From NCBI GenBank assembly GCA_009777835.1, contig WRKZ01000003.1:1-62129 (forward strand): 62,129 nt of DNA. Reading direction: 5' to 3'. Each line of letters opens with the position of its first letter. Position 1 is the stretch's first letter. This DNA is from Oscillospiraceae bacterium (GTDB lineage: Bacteria; Bacillota; Clostridia; Oscillospirales; Ruminococcaceae). The notes beneath the pieces are model-generated. The model saw only the letters and a program-made list of their open reading frames with translations. It was not told the origin of the DNA and did not search any database. The translations under genes were made by a program, and so were the position numbers. Positions 53,778 through 62,129 of this stretch are shown here, piece after piece.

Positions 53778-56513
53778 CTACTCGTCATCTATTTCGAAGA
53801 GATTGTAAGACACCTTCGACAAATCGCCCATGTTAAAGAAATACTCACAAGCGAAGATATACCACTTTGCCACTCCATCGTTCGGATTCGAACGGAGAAT
53901 CGCCGAAAACTCACTCCTCGCAAGGTAGAAATCATTCTTGAAGAACAATCGAATCGCCTTTTGAAACTTTTCGTCGTATCGAACCCGCATAATTCGCTCA
54001 TTATCGGGATAGCAATCGAGCAGTTCGTAAATGTTATAGCTGTACCGCTTATCGTTCGATGACAGGAATCCTATGAACCGCGCCGAAAAATTAATCGGTG
54101 TGCTGGACTCCTTCAAACTGTTGCAATACTGTTCAGTCATCACGATTCGGCTACCCAACGCACGCAATCGGCTTGAATAGGAGTTCAGGAAGTTCAACTC
54201 ACACGATGACAGGAACGGGAACGCCTTCTCGTCACTCCCCGCTATTCCGTACAGGAATTTGGTGTTATGCAAAATCATGAAGAAATCCGGGTCGAGCGAC
54301 TTTTCGTTGCCTTTATTGCTTTCTACCGTAAGCGGAATCACCCGACTCTGTCCGGTCCTCTGCCCGAATCCGCTCTCACCGATGCCGGCACCGATTAAAT
54401 CCAAACCAAACCGGATTCCCGATGCTGCACCCATCGCCGCCGGAAACAAAATCGGTAATGCCGAAAGATTGAAATCCCCCGAAAGCATCATGCCGTTCTG
54501 TTTTTGAACCTGTTCATGCACCTGAGCAAAACAGTCACTCACAAAAGTCATAAACCCGTTATCGCCGACAACCGCTTGAGCATCCACCGCATTATCGACC
54601 GACAGCATACACAGATTATCCCGAACAGATGCCATGTCTCCGTTGGTTATTTCGGTGATGTTTGCACGGTCCAGCAGATTTTCGATTCCACGCGGCACAA
54701 ATCGGTAAAATGAATTCACCATGGCTTTGGTCTCATACTCGTTAATCGCCAACGACATTCCCATTTCCGACAACGCACGCTCGATTACCCCTGCATCCCC
54801 GTAAGAACTCGATTTGTTATCCGTCTCAAAATCACCGTGCGCATATCTGCCCATTTTATTAATGATTTTTCTGAGCGGTTTAGTCAGACGATTATTCAGC
54901 AGATACATCAAGAGTACCAAAGAGAGTACTAACACAAGACCGTTACGGAGATAATCGTCATACACCTGCGAAACAAGAGGATGAATATCGGTAATCGGGA
55001 CAGAAGTCACTATCAAAGCCGAAACTCTCCCTCCGTAGAAACACGGAACCACACTCACTGCGTAACCGTTATGAATCAGCGTTCGCGAATCCTGCGTTTC
55101 AATTACGGTTTGAATTGCACCCATCACCTTGCCGGAATAGATGTTCGCCGCAGGAAGCCCGTAAGCGTATTCTTCCGACATTACCGACCGCGGGACGTTA
55201 TCGGCATCTACGAAGACAAGAACACTATCAACACTATCGCCTACCCTACTCGACAATTCGCTGAATTCAGCCGTATCGTAGAAATCCGGTTCTTGCAAAT
55301 AAGGATATACGAACCCGTCGAGGAAAGTGCTTACGTATCCCCCCCTTACTGCAGAATCCGCTATGCGCGAACTTGTCAAAACACTCGAAATGTTCTGCGA
55401 ACCCGCCGCCGTCGCAATCGTAAGCAACACTGACAATGCGAAAGCGAAACACGCAGTCGCGCGGTTGGCAATCTGATGCGAAAACAGCAGAAATCCTAAT
55501 GAAATAATCAAGAGTAATGCCAGAACAAGTTGTAAAGCTACTGTTGAAAACGCCGGGAATCTCAACAAACTCACCTGCAAATTAAACGGAATTTTCAACC
55601 GTTCGAACATCACGCCCAATTCACCCGAATTAAACAATAATATGGTGCTACCGGTCTCTGCCGTTGCCAAAACATACGCCCCACGCTCAACCGGAAGAGT
55701 TGCCTGTACGCCTTTGAGTGCGCCGAAAACCTCACTGCTGACATTCCCGCCTTGACCGCACCAAAGCCGATTCTCACTGCTGTCATAAAAAGCAAACCCA
55801 TAATCACTCGCCGAGAGTGCCGTCGTCATTCCCGAAGTCGGCGACAAAAGCGTAATATCACCCTGTCTTTTTGCGAGGGCGGTTCTGCCACTCTTGAAAG
55901 TCACATAAAAATCATTCCCTGCCGAAGATGCCGAAACGATATAATCCTGCGCCGATTGTTCAGATTCGTCCGATTTAATCGGTGCGTTCACCGTGAAATC
56001 TATTTCCGGCGGTGCAAACTCTTTATCCTGCGGGAAGTCGCTCCACTTAAGCGAATACGCAGACAATCCGTCGGCTGAAACCCCCGAAATGTACAGCCCG
56101 CTCCCGGTTGATGTAAGGGAAGTCACCCGCGACAAGAGAGAATAATCCCCAACACAGACTTCACGCAGACTCGACGAAGACAAATCCCCCGATATTTCGA
56201 AGAGTTTCCATTTACCGTTATACGACACGTCTTCTTTCAAGAGGTACACATTTTCGCCGTGTGCCGCAACGAACGTGATTCTTTCACTGCTTTTATGGGC
56301 AGCTGTCACCGTACCTTTGGAATTCACCCGATACACAAACGGAATCCCGCCGTTATATTCGAGGAGATAAATCCCGCCGGTCGGTTCCGGACTTGCGGCA
56401 ATCATCGGTTCAATGTTCCGCAAATCGCCCAATTCGGGATAAGATACCGCATAAGAAACCGCAAATCCGGCAACCACGGCGATTATTGCTATAATGAATA
56501 CTAACTTTTTCAA
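53778..56513 (-). CDS. Membrane HAMP protein with degenerate class III cyclase domain and TPR-like tail
   Basis: The start is TTG 56513; AAAGGAG lies 11 nt before it, inside the codons of a TTG seven codons earlier. The 911-residue protein has a membrane helix (2-24), an outside beta-propeller-like region (35-325), two helices (328-378), a second outside sensor region (380-520), another helix near 525-545, HAMP (545-600), then a domain laid out like class III adenylate cyclases (FYRFVPRGIENLLDR lead-in, 610-850). A short helical-repeat tail closes it (RLFFKNDFYLARSEFSAILRSNPND). The metal-binding Asp of the FxDIRxFT motif is lost (CMLSVDNAVDA), so it is probably an inactive cyclase used as a signal relay. 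Confidence 0.75.
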   Translation of the reverse strand: MKKLVFIIAIIAVVAGFAVSYAVSYPELGDLRNIEPMIAASPEPTGGIYLLEYNGGIPFVYRVNSKGTVTAAHKSSERITFVAAHGENVYLLKEDVSYNGKWKLFEISGDLSSSSLREVCVGDYSLLSRVTSLTSTGSGLYISGVSADGLSAYSLKWSDFPQDKEFAPPEIDFTVNAPIKSDESEQSAQDYIVSASSAGNDFYVTFKSGRTALAKRQGDITLLSPTSGMTTALSASDYGFAFYDSSENRLWCGQGGNVSSEVFGALKGVQATLPVERGAYVLATAETGSTILLFNSGELGVMFERLKIPFNLQVSLLRFPAFSTVALQLVLALLLIISLGFLLFSHQIANRATACFAFALSVLLTIATAAGSQNISSVLTSSRIADSAVRGGYVSTFLDGFVYPYLQEPDFYDTAEFSELSSRVGDSVDSVLVFVDADNVPRSVMSEEYAYGLPAANIYSGKVMGAIQTVIETQDSRTLIHNGYAVSVVPCFYGGRVSALIVTSVPITDIHPLVSQVYDDYLRNGLVLVLSLVLLMYLLNNRLTKPLRKIINKMGRYAHGDFETDNKSSSYGDAGVIERALSEMGMSLAINEYETKAMVNSFYRFVPRGIENLLDRANITEITNGDMASVRDNLCMLSVDNAVDAQAVVGDNGFMTFVSDCFAQVHEQVQKQNGMMLSGDFNLSALPILFPAAMGAASGIRFGLDLIGAGIGESGFGQRTGQSRVIPLTVESNKGNEKSLDPDFFMILHNTKFLYGIAGSDEKAFPFLSSCELNFLNSYSSRLRALGSRIVMTEQYCNSLKESSTPINFSARFIGFLSSNDKRYSYNIYELLDCYPDNERIMRVRYDEKFQKAIRLFFKNDFYLARSEFSAILRSNPNDGVAKWYIFACEYFFNMGDLSKVSYNLFEIDDE

Positions 56514-56539
56514 AACGCCGCGCGCTCCTTTCAAATTGC

Positions 56540-57400
56540 TTACGACTTAGTAAGATTAATCTGTTCGGTTCCTATTTTATCAATCGAACCCCTGAACAAT
56601 CTAAACAAGGAAAAATCCCCGAAAATCAGGTAACTTGCCAACATCAAAAGTGCGAGAATCGCCGCAAGCACGCTTATTACCAGAATAATTTTGAAAAATC
56701 TGTCCTTGTTCCACGACCAGAAGTTACGAAACCGCTGAAACAGTTTCGGCTTTGTGTGCGGTAAAGCGGTAATTTTTATATCGCGGTACAATTCTGCGAA
56801 ATGTTTGTAGGAATGTCGGTCGATTTTCTTCCGCAAGAGGTTGTAACTCTTGAGCGGCTTCTTACTCCCTTTTTGGAGAATTTCGAGCAGAATCCGCACA
56901 CATTCAAAGGTGCATTGTGCTTCGTCATTTTTCGGGTCGAGTTCGCTTAAATCGAAATAATGCGTAAAATAAATCGCATTGTCTTTCTCGATGTGAACCT
57001 GCCGCCGACTCAAAATCAAATGTAAGAGCGGATACGGCAACGGAGATGCGAAACACGCAAGCACTATATTAATGCAGATGTTTTCCTTGTCGTTAGGGGT
57101 GATGAGCTGACCTTCGCAAAACTGTTCCAGATTACGTTCGATATGATAATCAAACAAATAACACAACTCTTCCCCATGGGAGAAACATTTTACGAACGGT
57201 GACTCTTCAGTGGATTTAGGGTTCTCTTCAAAAATCGAGAGCAGTTTTTTCGCGGTTTCCCGCTTTTTCACGACCACCAACGTGTAATACGGTTTCGCAG
57301 GGGAAGCACGGTCCTGACAGACCACCACATCGTTGATTTCGCTTTTAAACACGCTCCTAACGCTGTAAAGCGTCATGTCATCGGTATGATATATCATCAT
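56540..57400 (-). CDS. Membrane-anchored protein, possible pseudokinase
   Basis: The 286-residue protein has a cytoplasmic part (1-230), then one membrane helix (about 236-262) and a short external tail. The cytoplasmic part reads like a shrunken protein-kinase fold: YYTLVVVKKRETAKKLL resembles the ATP-lysine strand, ELCYLFDYHIERNLEQF the hinge, and RRQVHIEKDNAIYFTHYFDLSEL the catalytic/DFG region, but HRD and DFG are missing. This is my structural reading without a search. It starts with ATG overlapping the previous stop (TGATG). Confidence 0.65.
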   Translation of the reverse strand: MMIYHTDDMTLYSVRSVFKSEINDVVVCQDRASPAKPYYTLVVVKKRETAKKLLSIFEENPKSTEESPFVKCFSHGEELCYLFDYHIERNLEQFCEGQLITPNDKENICINIVLACFASPLPYPLLHLILSRRQVHIEKDNAIYFTHYFDLSELDPKNDEAQCTFECVRILLEILQKGSKKPLKSYNLLRKKIDRHSYKHFAELYRDIKITALPHTKPKLFQRFRNFWSWNKDRFFKIILVISVLAAILALLMLASYLIFGDFSLFRLFRGSIDKIGTEQINLTKS

Positions 57401-59223
57401 CAGGGATTCTCTAAGCCTTTCTTTTTAACAACCGCATAGGCATAGGTTCTGACCATCGGCATATCCGAACAGGAAATAAGGATTTCGTAAACCCCTTCCT
57501 TGTTCGGGGCGGTGTAAATACCGTCTGCGGTAATCGTGCCGGAATCGTTTTCGGTAAGCATATAATTAAGCGTCACCGGTTCCATGTTTTTGAACAGAAC
57601 GTTGAAGAAATGGCTCTCTCTCGTTCCTAACACAACGGTGGGCTGCGCCGCCGAAATGCTCTTATTCGTGATGTGTTTCAGCATGGTTTGTTCTTCGCCG
57701 GTAGGAAGCTTGACCGCCACCCACCTCAATACGATTACGACGTAGCTGGTATCTTTGGTGAGTTTCGCCGCAATCGTGAAACTCCCCCTATCGTTCATAA
57801 CCTTGACCGCTGTATCGGCATATGCTATAGGCAGGTCTTTCTCCCCGAAGAGCGAGGCATCGCCGTAAATGGTATTTTTGGCAGTATTCTGCAACTTCTT
57901 ATCTTCCGAAAGGTATTCAAACCCCACACTGACATGAACGTTTCCTTTGCCGAGACCATGCATGATTTCGTCCGAAAGCACAACGGTACCCTTTCTGCTG
58001 TTAACCCCCAATGCGATTTCACATATTCCCGTTGCATAGGTAGGTTCGGCGAACTTCGCACTCGAAGTCTGCTTGTGGGTCTCTGCCGTGTTTTGTGAAA
58101 CCCGATTGCTCTCCTTTTCGTCAAACCAACCCGAATATTCCCGTCTGAGATGTTCACCCGATGCGGTCTTGACGTAACGTTTTGCGGTATACTCATCGAT
58201 TCTGTCTATGATGTATGCACTTTTCGTGCGTTGGATTCCTATATCTGCCAACCGAATGTAATCGCCGCCTTCCCCCGACACGCGCGACTCAAGACTCGTT
58301 TTAGCGACTTCACGTTCAATCAACTCTTCGGGGGTGGCATCCGACAATCGCGTGTTAAGTATAAAGTTATCCGGCAACCCGGCGGCTTTTCCGCCGACGG
58401 TGATTTTCGCAAAGTTGGACTTAACGATGACCATTGTATCGGAATTTTCCTGCCCTTGTGCTTTCAACCAGTGAGTCAACACCACGGGAACTCCCTTTTC
58501 CGGAAGGATTTCTTCGGCTTTGATTACCAATTCATGCTCCCCATCGGCGGCAACTAAAGCAGGGGTCTGCAACACGCAATCCATGCTGAACGTCTTGTCT
58601 GAATCGGAATTTCTTATAATTTCAATTGTCAGACGAACTTTTAGATTGCTCGAATTTCCCGAATCGCCTTTCCCGCCTACGGGGATAATAGCGGGAATAG
58701 CTATATTAACGGTATAATATTCGTCGGAGTACAAACAGGCCTTGTTCAAAAACTCCGACTCAATAACGGCAGCGTTTCCGAATTTATGCTTATCCAACAG
58801 GAATAACGTAGCGTTCTCTCTGATTCGATTCGGCTGATACTCACTCTCGCCTTCGGCGATACTCGCACCGATTGAATAAACCGGTTGAGTCTCTTCTTCG
58901 CTGTACTTTATACAGAGACTGATTTCCTCGCTCTCAAGAGATTCAAACCCTTCAATCGCCGACAGTTTACGCACGCTCGCGTTTTCAAGAACGATTTCCC
59001 TGCCGGTACCGTCAATCGCAACCCCGGATTCAATCATCAGCGACAAATCATCGAGATTGTACACCGCCAGTCCGCAAACGATTCCCGCACCGAACAAAAG
59101 CGAGTTATTGAATCGGCGTTTGTTGTTAAAATAGGTTTGCTCCGCCAAGAAATCGGCGGTTGTAAGCAGTTTCCCCGGATAGTATCGATTACGCTCAAAC
59201 GGCATAAGTTGCAGATTCTTCAT
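57400..59223 (-). CDS. CIS-associated protein with GKLLT-type N-terminal domain
   Basis: Start ATG 59223 gives the conserved N-terminus and 607 residues; the upstream in-frame extension (to 59289) is unlike the family. Residues 5-60 contain RNRYYPGKLLTTADFLAEQ and a following FNNKRRFNNSLLFGAGIVCGL, a signature I recall from proteins encoded in extracellular CIS clusters of several phyla. The remaining residues are beta-rich with no enzyme motif. A short Ig-like domain at the end (about 510-600) suggests surface exposure or a baseplate-side adaptor. It is the first gene of the CIS transcript. Confidence 0.8.
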   Translation of the reverse strand: MKNLQLMPFERNRYYPGKLLTTADFLAEQTYFNNKRRFNNSLLFGAGIVCGLAVYNLDDLSLMIESGVAIDGTGREIVLENASVRKLSAIEGFESLESEEISLCIKYSEEETQPVYSIGASIAEGESEYQPNRIRENATLFLLDKHKFGNAAVIESEFLNKACLYSDEYYTVNIAIPAIIPVGGKGDSGNSSNLKVRLTIEIIRNSDSDKTFSMDCVLQTPALVAADGEHELVIKAEEILPEKGVPVVLTHWLKAQGQENSDTMVIVKSNFAKITVGGKAAGLPDNFILNTRLSDATPEELIEREVAKTSLESRVSGEGGDYIRLADIGIQRTKSAYIIDRIDEYTAKRYVKTASGEHLRREYSGWFDEKESNRVSQNTAETHKQTSSAKFAEPTYATGICEIALGVNSRKGTVVLSDEIMHGLGKGNVHVSVGFEYLSEDKKLQNTAKNTIYGDASLFGEKDLPIAYADTAVKVMNDRGSFTIAAKLTKDTSYVVIVLRWVAVKLPTGEEQTMLKHITNKSISAAQPTVVLGTRESHFFNVLFKNMEPVTLNYMLTENDSGTITADGIYTAPNKEGVYEILISCSDMPMVRTYAYAVVKKKGLENP

Positions 59224-59324
59224 TAGTATAAAAACCCCCGTATATATTCGTTCGCCTACGGCTTTTCGGCGTATTCCCGCCTTATTCACCCTATTCGGCT
59301 AATTTTCACTGTTTTATATAATAT

Positions 59325-59343
59325 CACATTTTCGCAGAATGTG
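59325..59343 (-). promoter_or_regulatory. Probable control region at the head of the CIS operon
   Basis: CACATT and AATGTG form an inverted repeat around 7 bases. On the minus strand it is followed directly by GATATTATATAAAA, a -10-like stretch, about 95 nt before the first CIS gene. No good -35 box is seen 17 nt upstream, which would fit activator or alternative sigma control. The gap 59224-59438 holds nothing else recognised. Confidence 0.4.
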
Positions 59344-59438
59344 GCTAAACGTTTATTTAAACAATTCTAAAGATTTGTTAAAGCAAGCCCGGAACCTGCC
59401 AAAAACGCGTGAGTAACGGCTTGACGAGATAGAAAGAA

Positions 59439-59469
59439 AAAATCAGAGCCGTTTTACGGCCCTGATTTT
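59439..59469 (-). terminator. Strong intrinsic terminator between envelope genes and CIS operon
   Basis: A 13-bp stem (one wobble pair) of AAAATCAGGGCCG and CGGCTCTGATTTT with a 6-nt loop, followed by a T-rich tract on the minus strand. It ends the transcript of the gene at 59519 and isolates the CIS operon. Confidence 0.85.
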
Positions 59470-59518
59470 AATTATATGGTGAATCCCATTTTTTATAGGG
59501 GTTCGACTAAATCAGATG

Positions 59519-60019
59519 TTACCAAACATCAACCGTTCCGATTACGACTTCTTTCTCAAAATCATAAACAGGTATGCTTCTCGGACCTCTTTTTTGACGC
59601 TCTTCTGATATTCTTACTGCTTCTTCGGGGGAAGTCGGACGGAAATCTATGTCATCTGCATAAAAATCCTTTGCAACAACAAAACCACTTATCCAACCTT
59701 CGGGTGTACGACCATGTATCGAACCGGTTTGACCTTCGATAACAAGTACTGCGATAAGGTCGGGAAGTTCTGCAAGAGTGGCGGCATCCGAACAACTGCC
59801 CACCGTCATTCCTTTTGAATTTACATAAAAATTGCCAGCTCTTCCGGCACTTTCAGGATAGACATCAAAAGTAGCATATTGAGACAAATCCGCTCTATCT
59901 GCCACTGTTTTTGAAGACATTCCTTGGTATAATAAAACCATTCCTCCTGCTGCAAATATAATGAGGGTTACGAGTATTGGTCTAAGAATCTCTCTTAGAA
60001 TGTTCTCTGTTTTTTTCAT
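59519..60019 (-). CDS. Small membrane-anchored protein of unknown function
   Basis: The 166-residue protein has one N-terminal membrane helix (about 14-32) and an external domain with no known family. Its leader AAGGAGAATTAAGCAATG is identical over 17 nt to that of the metalloprotease gene at 62115. It lies 181 nt after the lipoprotein gene; that gap (60020-60200) holds no gene or signal I recognise. Confidence 0.7.
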   Translation of the reverse strand: MKKTENILREILRPILVTLIIFAAGGMVLLYQGMSSKTVADRADLSQYATFDVYPESAGRAGNFYVNSKGMTVGSCSDAATLAELPDLIAVLVIEGQTGSIHGRTPEGWISGFVVAKDFYADDIDFRPTSPEEAVRISEERQKRGPRSIPVYDFEKEVVIGTVDVW

Positions 60020-60200
60020 TGCTTAATTCTCCTTCTTAAAATTTTATTTGCCAGAATATCCGTCCCCGCTCAAACTGTCCGATTTATTCTTGCGCCGAAT
60101 CTCACCCCTTTCTTACGCTGTCCCGTTTTGTGTCGAGTCAGCTGTTTTACCGTAGAATCCACGTGAAAGGCGCAAGGTGATTCTCCACTGCTTTTCTTGT

Positions 60201-61322
60201 CTATTGTTGCTTCGCTAATTCAATCAGTTTCGCATCGAAGTCACGCCCGGGATTAGTCCAGTCTTGTGCTTCGATTTTGAAATGGTCGAGGATTACAGAA
60301 TATAAAGCAAAATTAAACTTCTCGCGATTGTATACTCCAAGAAATGAGGTATCAATGCCGTCTGCGATTTTACGTTCATTAAATTCTGTCCAAATTTTTT
60401 GTTCCTCTTCCAAATCAACTTTGGAAAGGTAGAATACATCGTTTGAATCAAACCCAAAAACAGTAGAACCATCTTGATAATATCCACCGTTTTCATCGGT
60501 GCGACCGATAACACCTTTTTCAATTGCTTCCAAATAAGTCATGTCTGTCTTTTTATCTTTCATCCAATCCGAGAAAGTTTTTAATTGGTAGATGTACTCA
60601 TCAGTAACCCCCTCTATTTTCTCGTTAGGAATAGGATACCTTCCGTTGTAATCCCCGGCACTTTCATATTTCCCTGATTGTGTGTTATACGTTAAAAAGT
60701 AAATCCAACGGTCTCCTTTATTCATGGGAGTCATCTCGCCGAAATTTAACAACACATCTCGACCTTCTTCAAAAGCATAATTTTGTTGCATCTCAACCAC
60801 TTCACCGACGGTAATATCGCCAATTAAAACTTCAAGTATTCTCAACTTGTTATTGGCGATTCCACCTATTACGACTTGGTCTTTGTAAAAATCATCGTAT
60901 TCGTAAAGCAATTCCATTTCAGCATCTTCGATAAACTCACCAATTACTGCAAAACCCGGTTTCCATTCTTTTGAACGTGCGACAAATTCCTCATAATCCT
61001 CCTTGCTCCACCCTGCATTTTTAAAGGTGGATTCTTCGTAAGATAAAGAGAGTTCTTCGGGCGAATAACCCGCAAAAGTGGATATTTCACCTAATAACGC
61101 TTCTAATACCGAAAGTTCAACCTTAAACGAATGTCCGCTCGTAACAACACCTTTGACTTCTATCCCATTTATAAATACAGGAGTAGATTCAATCGGCAAA
61201 TCTTCAGAATTAGTTGATGCTGATTCGGTATTTTCATCGGGTATTTTTGTTTTTGAACAGGCTGTCAAAAGTGTTAGTAAAAGTGCTGCAATTAAAGCAC
61301 TGCTGATTATTAATTTTTTCAT
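60201..61322 (-). CDS. Secreted lipoprotein of unknown function
   Basis: The 373-residue protein has a lipoprotein signal peptide with lipobox LLTAC (Cys22), then a Ser/Thr/Glu-rich linker and a domain of about 320 residues. The first part carries a short beta-strand set (VFINGIEVKGVVTSG) resembling the substrate-binding region of stalk domains. The rest has no known match. It starts 7 nt after the metalloprotease stop, so the two are probably co-expressed. RBS GGGGG lies 10 nt before the ATG. Confidence 0.8.
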   Translation of the reverse strand: MKKLIISSALIAALLLTLLTACSKTKIPDENTESASTNSEDLPIESTPVFINGIEVKGVVTSGHSFKVELSVLEALLGEISTFAGYSPEELSLSYEESTFKNAGWSKEDYEEFVARSKEWKPGFAVIGEFIEDAEMELLYEYDDFYKDQVVIGGIANNKLRILEVLIGDITVGEVVEMQQNYAFEEGRDVLLNFGEMTPMNKGDRWIYFLTYNTQSGKYESAGDYNGRYPIPNEKIEGVTDEYIYQLKTFSDWMKDKKTDMTYLEAIEKGVIGRTDENGGYYQDGSTVFGFDSNDVFYLSKVDLEEEQKIWTEFNERKIADGIDTSFLGVYNREKFNFALYSVILDHFKIEAQDWTNPGRDFDAKLIELAKQQ

Positions 61323-61329
61323 AGAATTA

Positions 61330-62115
61330 TTACCCCCATCTGGCTCTTAAATTTTGTGTATCGTGTTCCTGCCTTGAAGCACGAATATCTTCGTATTGGT
61401 CCGGATACCCCCCTGTATTCATTACCGAATAAGGATAATAAACAGGTCCGGTATAAGTTGTCCTCCTAATGTTATGCCCTGCCGTAGATGTCGGAGTAGA
61501 ACCGGTCACCGGATGACATAATTTCAAAGCATGACCTACCTCGTGCATGAATACAGTTCGTGCCCTATCTTTTATTTGTGCATCGGTTGGACTGGGGTCT
61601 GAAGGTCCTCCGGACCCGGGTTTACCAACTTTAATTTTCTTCTGCCAAAAATCCATGCTCGTAGTCATATGGATTTCCGCCCTATACCAGTTAGAATCGC
61701 GGTTGGTTTCATCAATTGTAATTAAATTACCGCTCATATTGCGATGATAAATCCTTCCGCCGACCCCACTTTCAAGTTGCGCTCCCCTAACTAAAACCCA
61801 GTCATACGATGTTGGAGAACCGGTATTTTTAATTTCGGAAATGTTCACCTGACAATTAGAAACAGCATTCCAACCTAACACAGGAATCATAGGGCGATAG
61901 TAAATATCCATAATCAACGGACCGGTAATTGAACTACTATTAATATAAATTTTGATGTCTGTTATTGTATGCCCATTTGAACCCCGCCAGTTGTTTCCCG
62001 GAAACGCAGGCGATTCGCTCTCGATATGCGCCTCCGATTGAATCGTAACCGTACTCACTGCAATCACGCAGACAAGTAAAACCGATATAAGCCTTTTTAA
62101 AACCTTTTTTCGCAT
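61330..62115 (-). CDS. Secreted metzincin-like metalloprotease
   Basis: The 261-residue protein has a signal peptide (about 1-29). The zinc motif HEVGHALKLCH fits the metzincin pattern HExxHxxxxxH, with Leu where Gly is usual. YPYSVMNTG supplies a possible Met-turn about 40 residues later. The protein is short: the catalytic domain fills most of it. It may cleave wall or host proteins, but the substrate cannot be read. AGGAG lies 9 nt before the ATG. It is at the right edge, and its promoter is outside the window. Confidence 0.85.
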   Translation of the reverse strand: MRKKVLKRLISVLLVCVIAVSTVTIQSEAHIESESPAFPGNNWRGSNGHTITDIKIYINSSSITGPLIMDIYYRPMIPVLGWNAVSNCQVNISEIKNTGSPTSYDWVLVRGAQLESGVGGRIYHRNMSGNLITIDETNRDSNWYRAEIHMTTSMDFWQKKIKVGKPGSGGPSDPSPTDAQIKDRARTVFMHEVGHALKLCHPVTGSTPTSTAGHNIRRTTYTGPVYYPYSVMNTGGYPDQYEDIRASRQEHDTQNLRARWG

Positions 62116-62129
62116 TGCTTAATTCTCCT

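Noticed and set aside
28498-59223. The cluster as a prophage
   Set aside because: No capsid, portal, terminase, integrase, holin or lysin gene is present, while the Pvc16, DUF4280 and GKLLT-type proteins are typical of injection systems.
60020-60200. A gene in the gap before the small membrane protein
   Set aside because: Short frames are present but none has a start site or a recognisable product.

Overview
The window looks like a chromosome segment of a Bacillota (Clostridia-type) bacterium. The evidence is an HPr kinase/phosphorylase gene, a RapZ/YvcJ gene, a YpsA-like SLOG protein, an mreBCD-PBP2 cell-shape operon, good AGGAGG-type ribosome binding sites, and several TTGACA-17-TATAAT promoters. 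The species cannot be named from this sequence. No rRNA, tRNA, CRISPR array or insertion sequence was seen.

Positions 1-19,100 are mostly housekeeping genes. They hold the N-terminal 329 codons of a minus-strand repeat protein that runs off the left edge, citrate synthase with a small radical-SAM protein, an Ala/Pro/Lys-rich protein, rapZ facing murB and hprK, a degenerate receiver-GGDEF protein, a SLOG protein divergent from dprA, an iron-type alcohol dehydrogenase, a U32-peptidase-like protein, dut, mreB-mreC-mreD-PBP2, a methylglyoxal-synthase-like protein without its usual catalytic Asp, and hisS.

Positions 19,100-59,230 form one large minus-strand block built around a phage-tail-like contractile injection system (CIS). 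In the direction of transcription it starts with an envelope/signalling module: a CIS-associated protein, a pseudokinase-like membrane protein, a HAMP/pseudo-cyclase/TPR membrane protein, a MORN-repeat membrane protein, a TolC-like secreted protein and a membrane-anchored coiled-coil protein. The particle genes follow: Pvc16/DUF4255 cap, an unknown protein, DUF4280 PAAR-like protein, sheath, tube, gp41-like chaperone, second tube protein, a long probable tape measure, two CIS-tube-family proteins, gpD-like hub, gpV-like spike, gp25, two gpJ-like baseplate proteins and gpI. There is no capsid, terminase, portal, integrase or holin, so this is not a prophage. Next comes a partner-switching set: a STAS antagonist, and a membrane sensor carrying both a SpoIIE/PP2C phosphatase and an RsbW-type kinase domain, interleaved with two GNAT acetyltransferases. 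The block ends with a 1,378-residue protein that combines a calpain-like protease domain, a repeated helical domain and a C-terminal J-domain. It is a plausible cargo or effector.

The most notable single observation is a canonical -1 frameshift signal, A AAT TTT in phase, at the end of the tail-chaperone gene. It leads into an overlapping DUF6760-like frame that has no start codon of its own. This matches the programmed frameshift of true phage tail-chaperone genes. The cluster's intergenic gaps are assembled from shared repeat modules and recurring start-site motifs, and hairpins surround the highly expressed sheath and tube genes.

Positions 59,439-62,129 hold a terminator followed by three minus-strand envelope genes: a secreted metzincin-like protease, a lipoprotein and a small membrane-anchored protein. 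No AAA+ ATPase (Afp15/Pvc15) and no clear tail fibre gene lies in the window. All function calls come from reading the sequence and from known family motifs; no database search was run.
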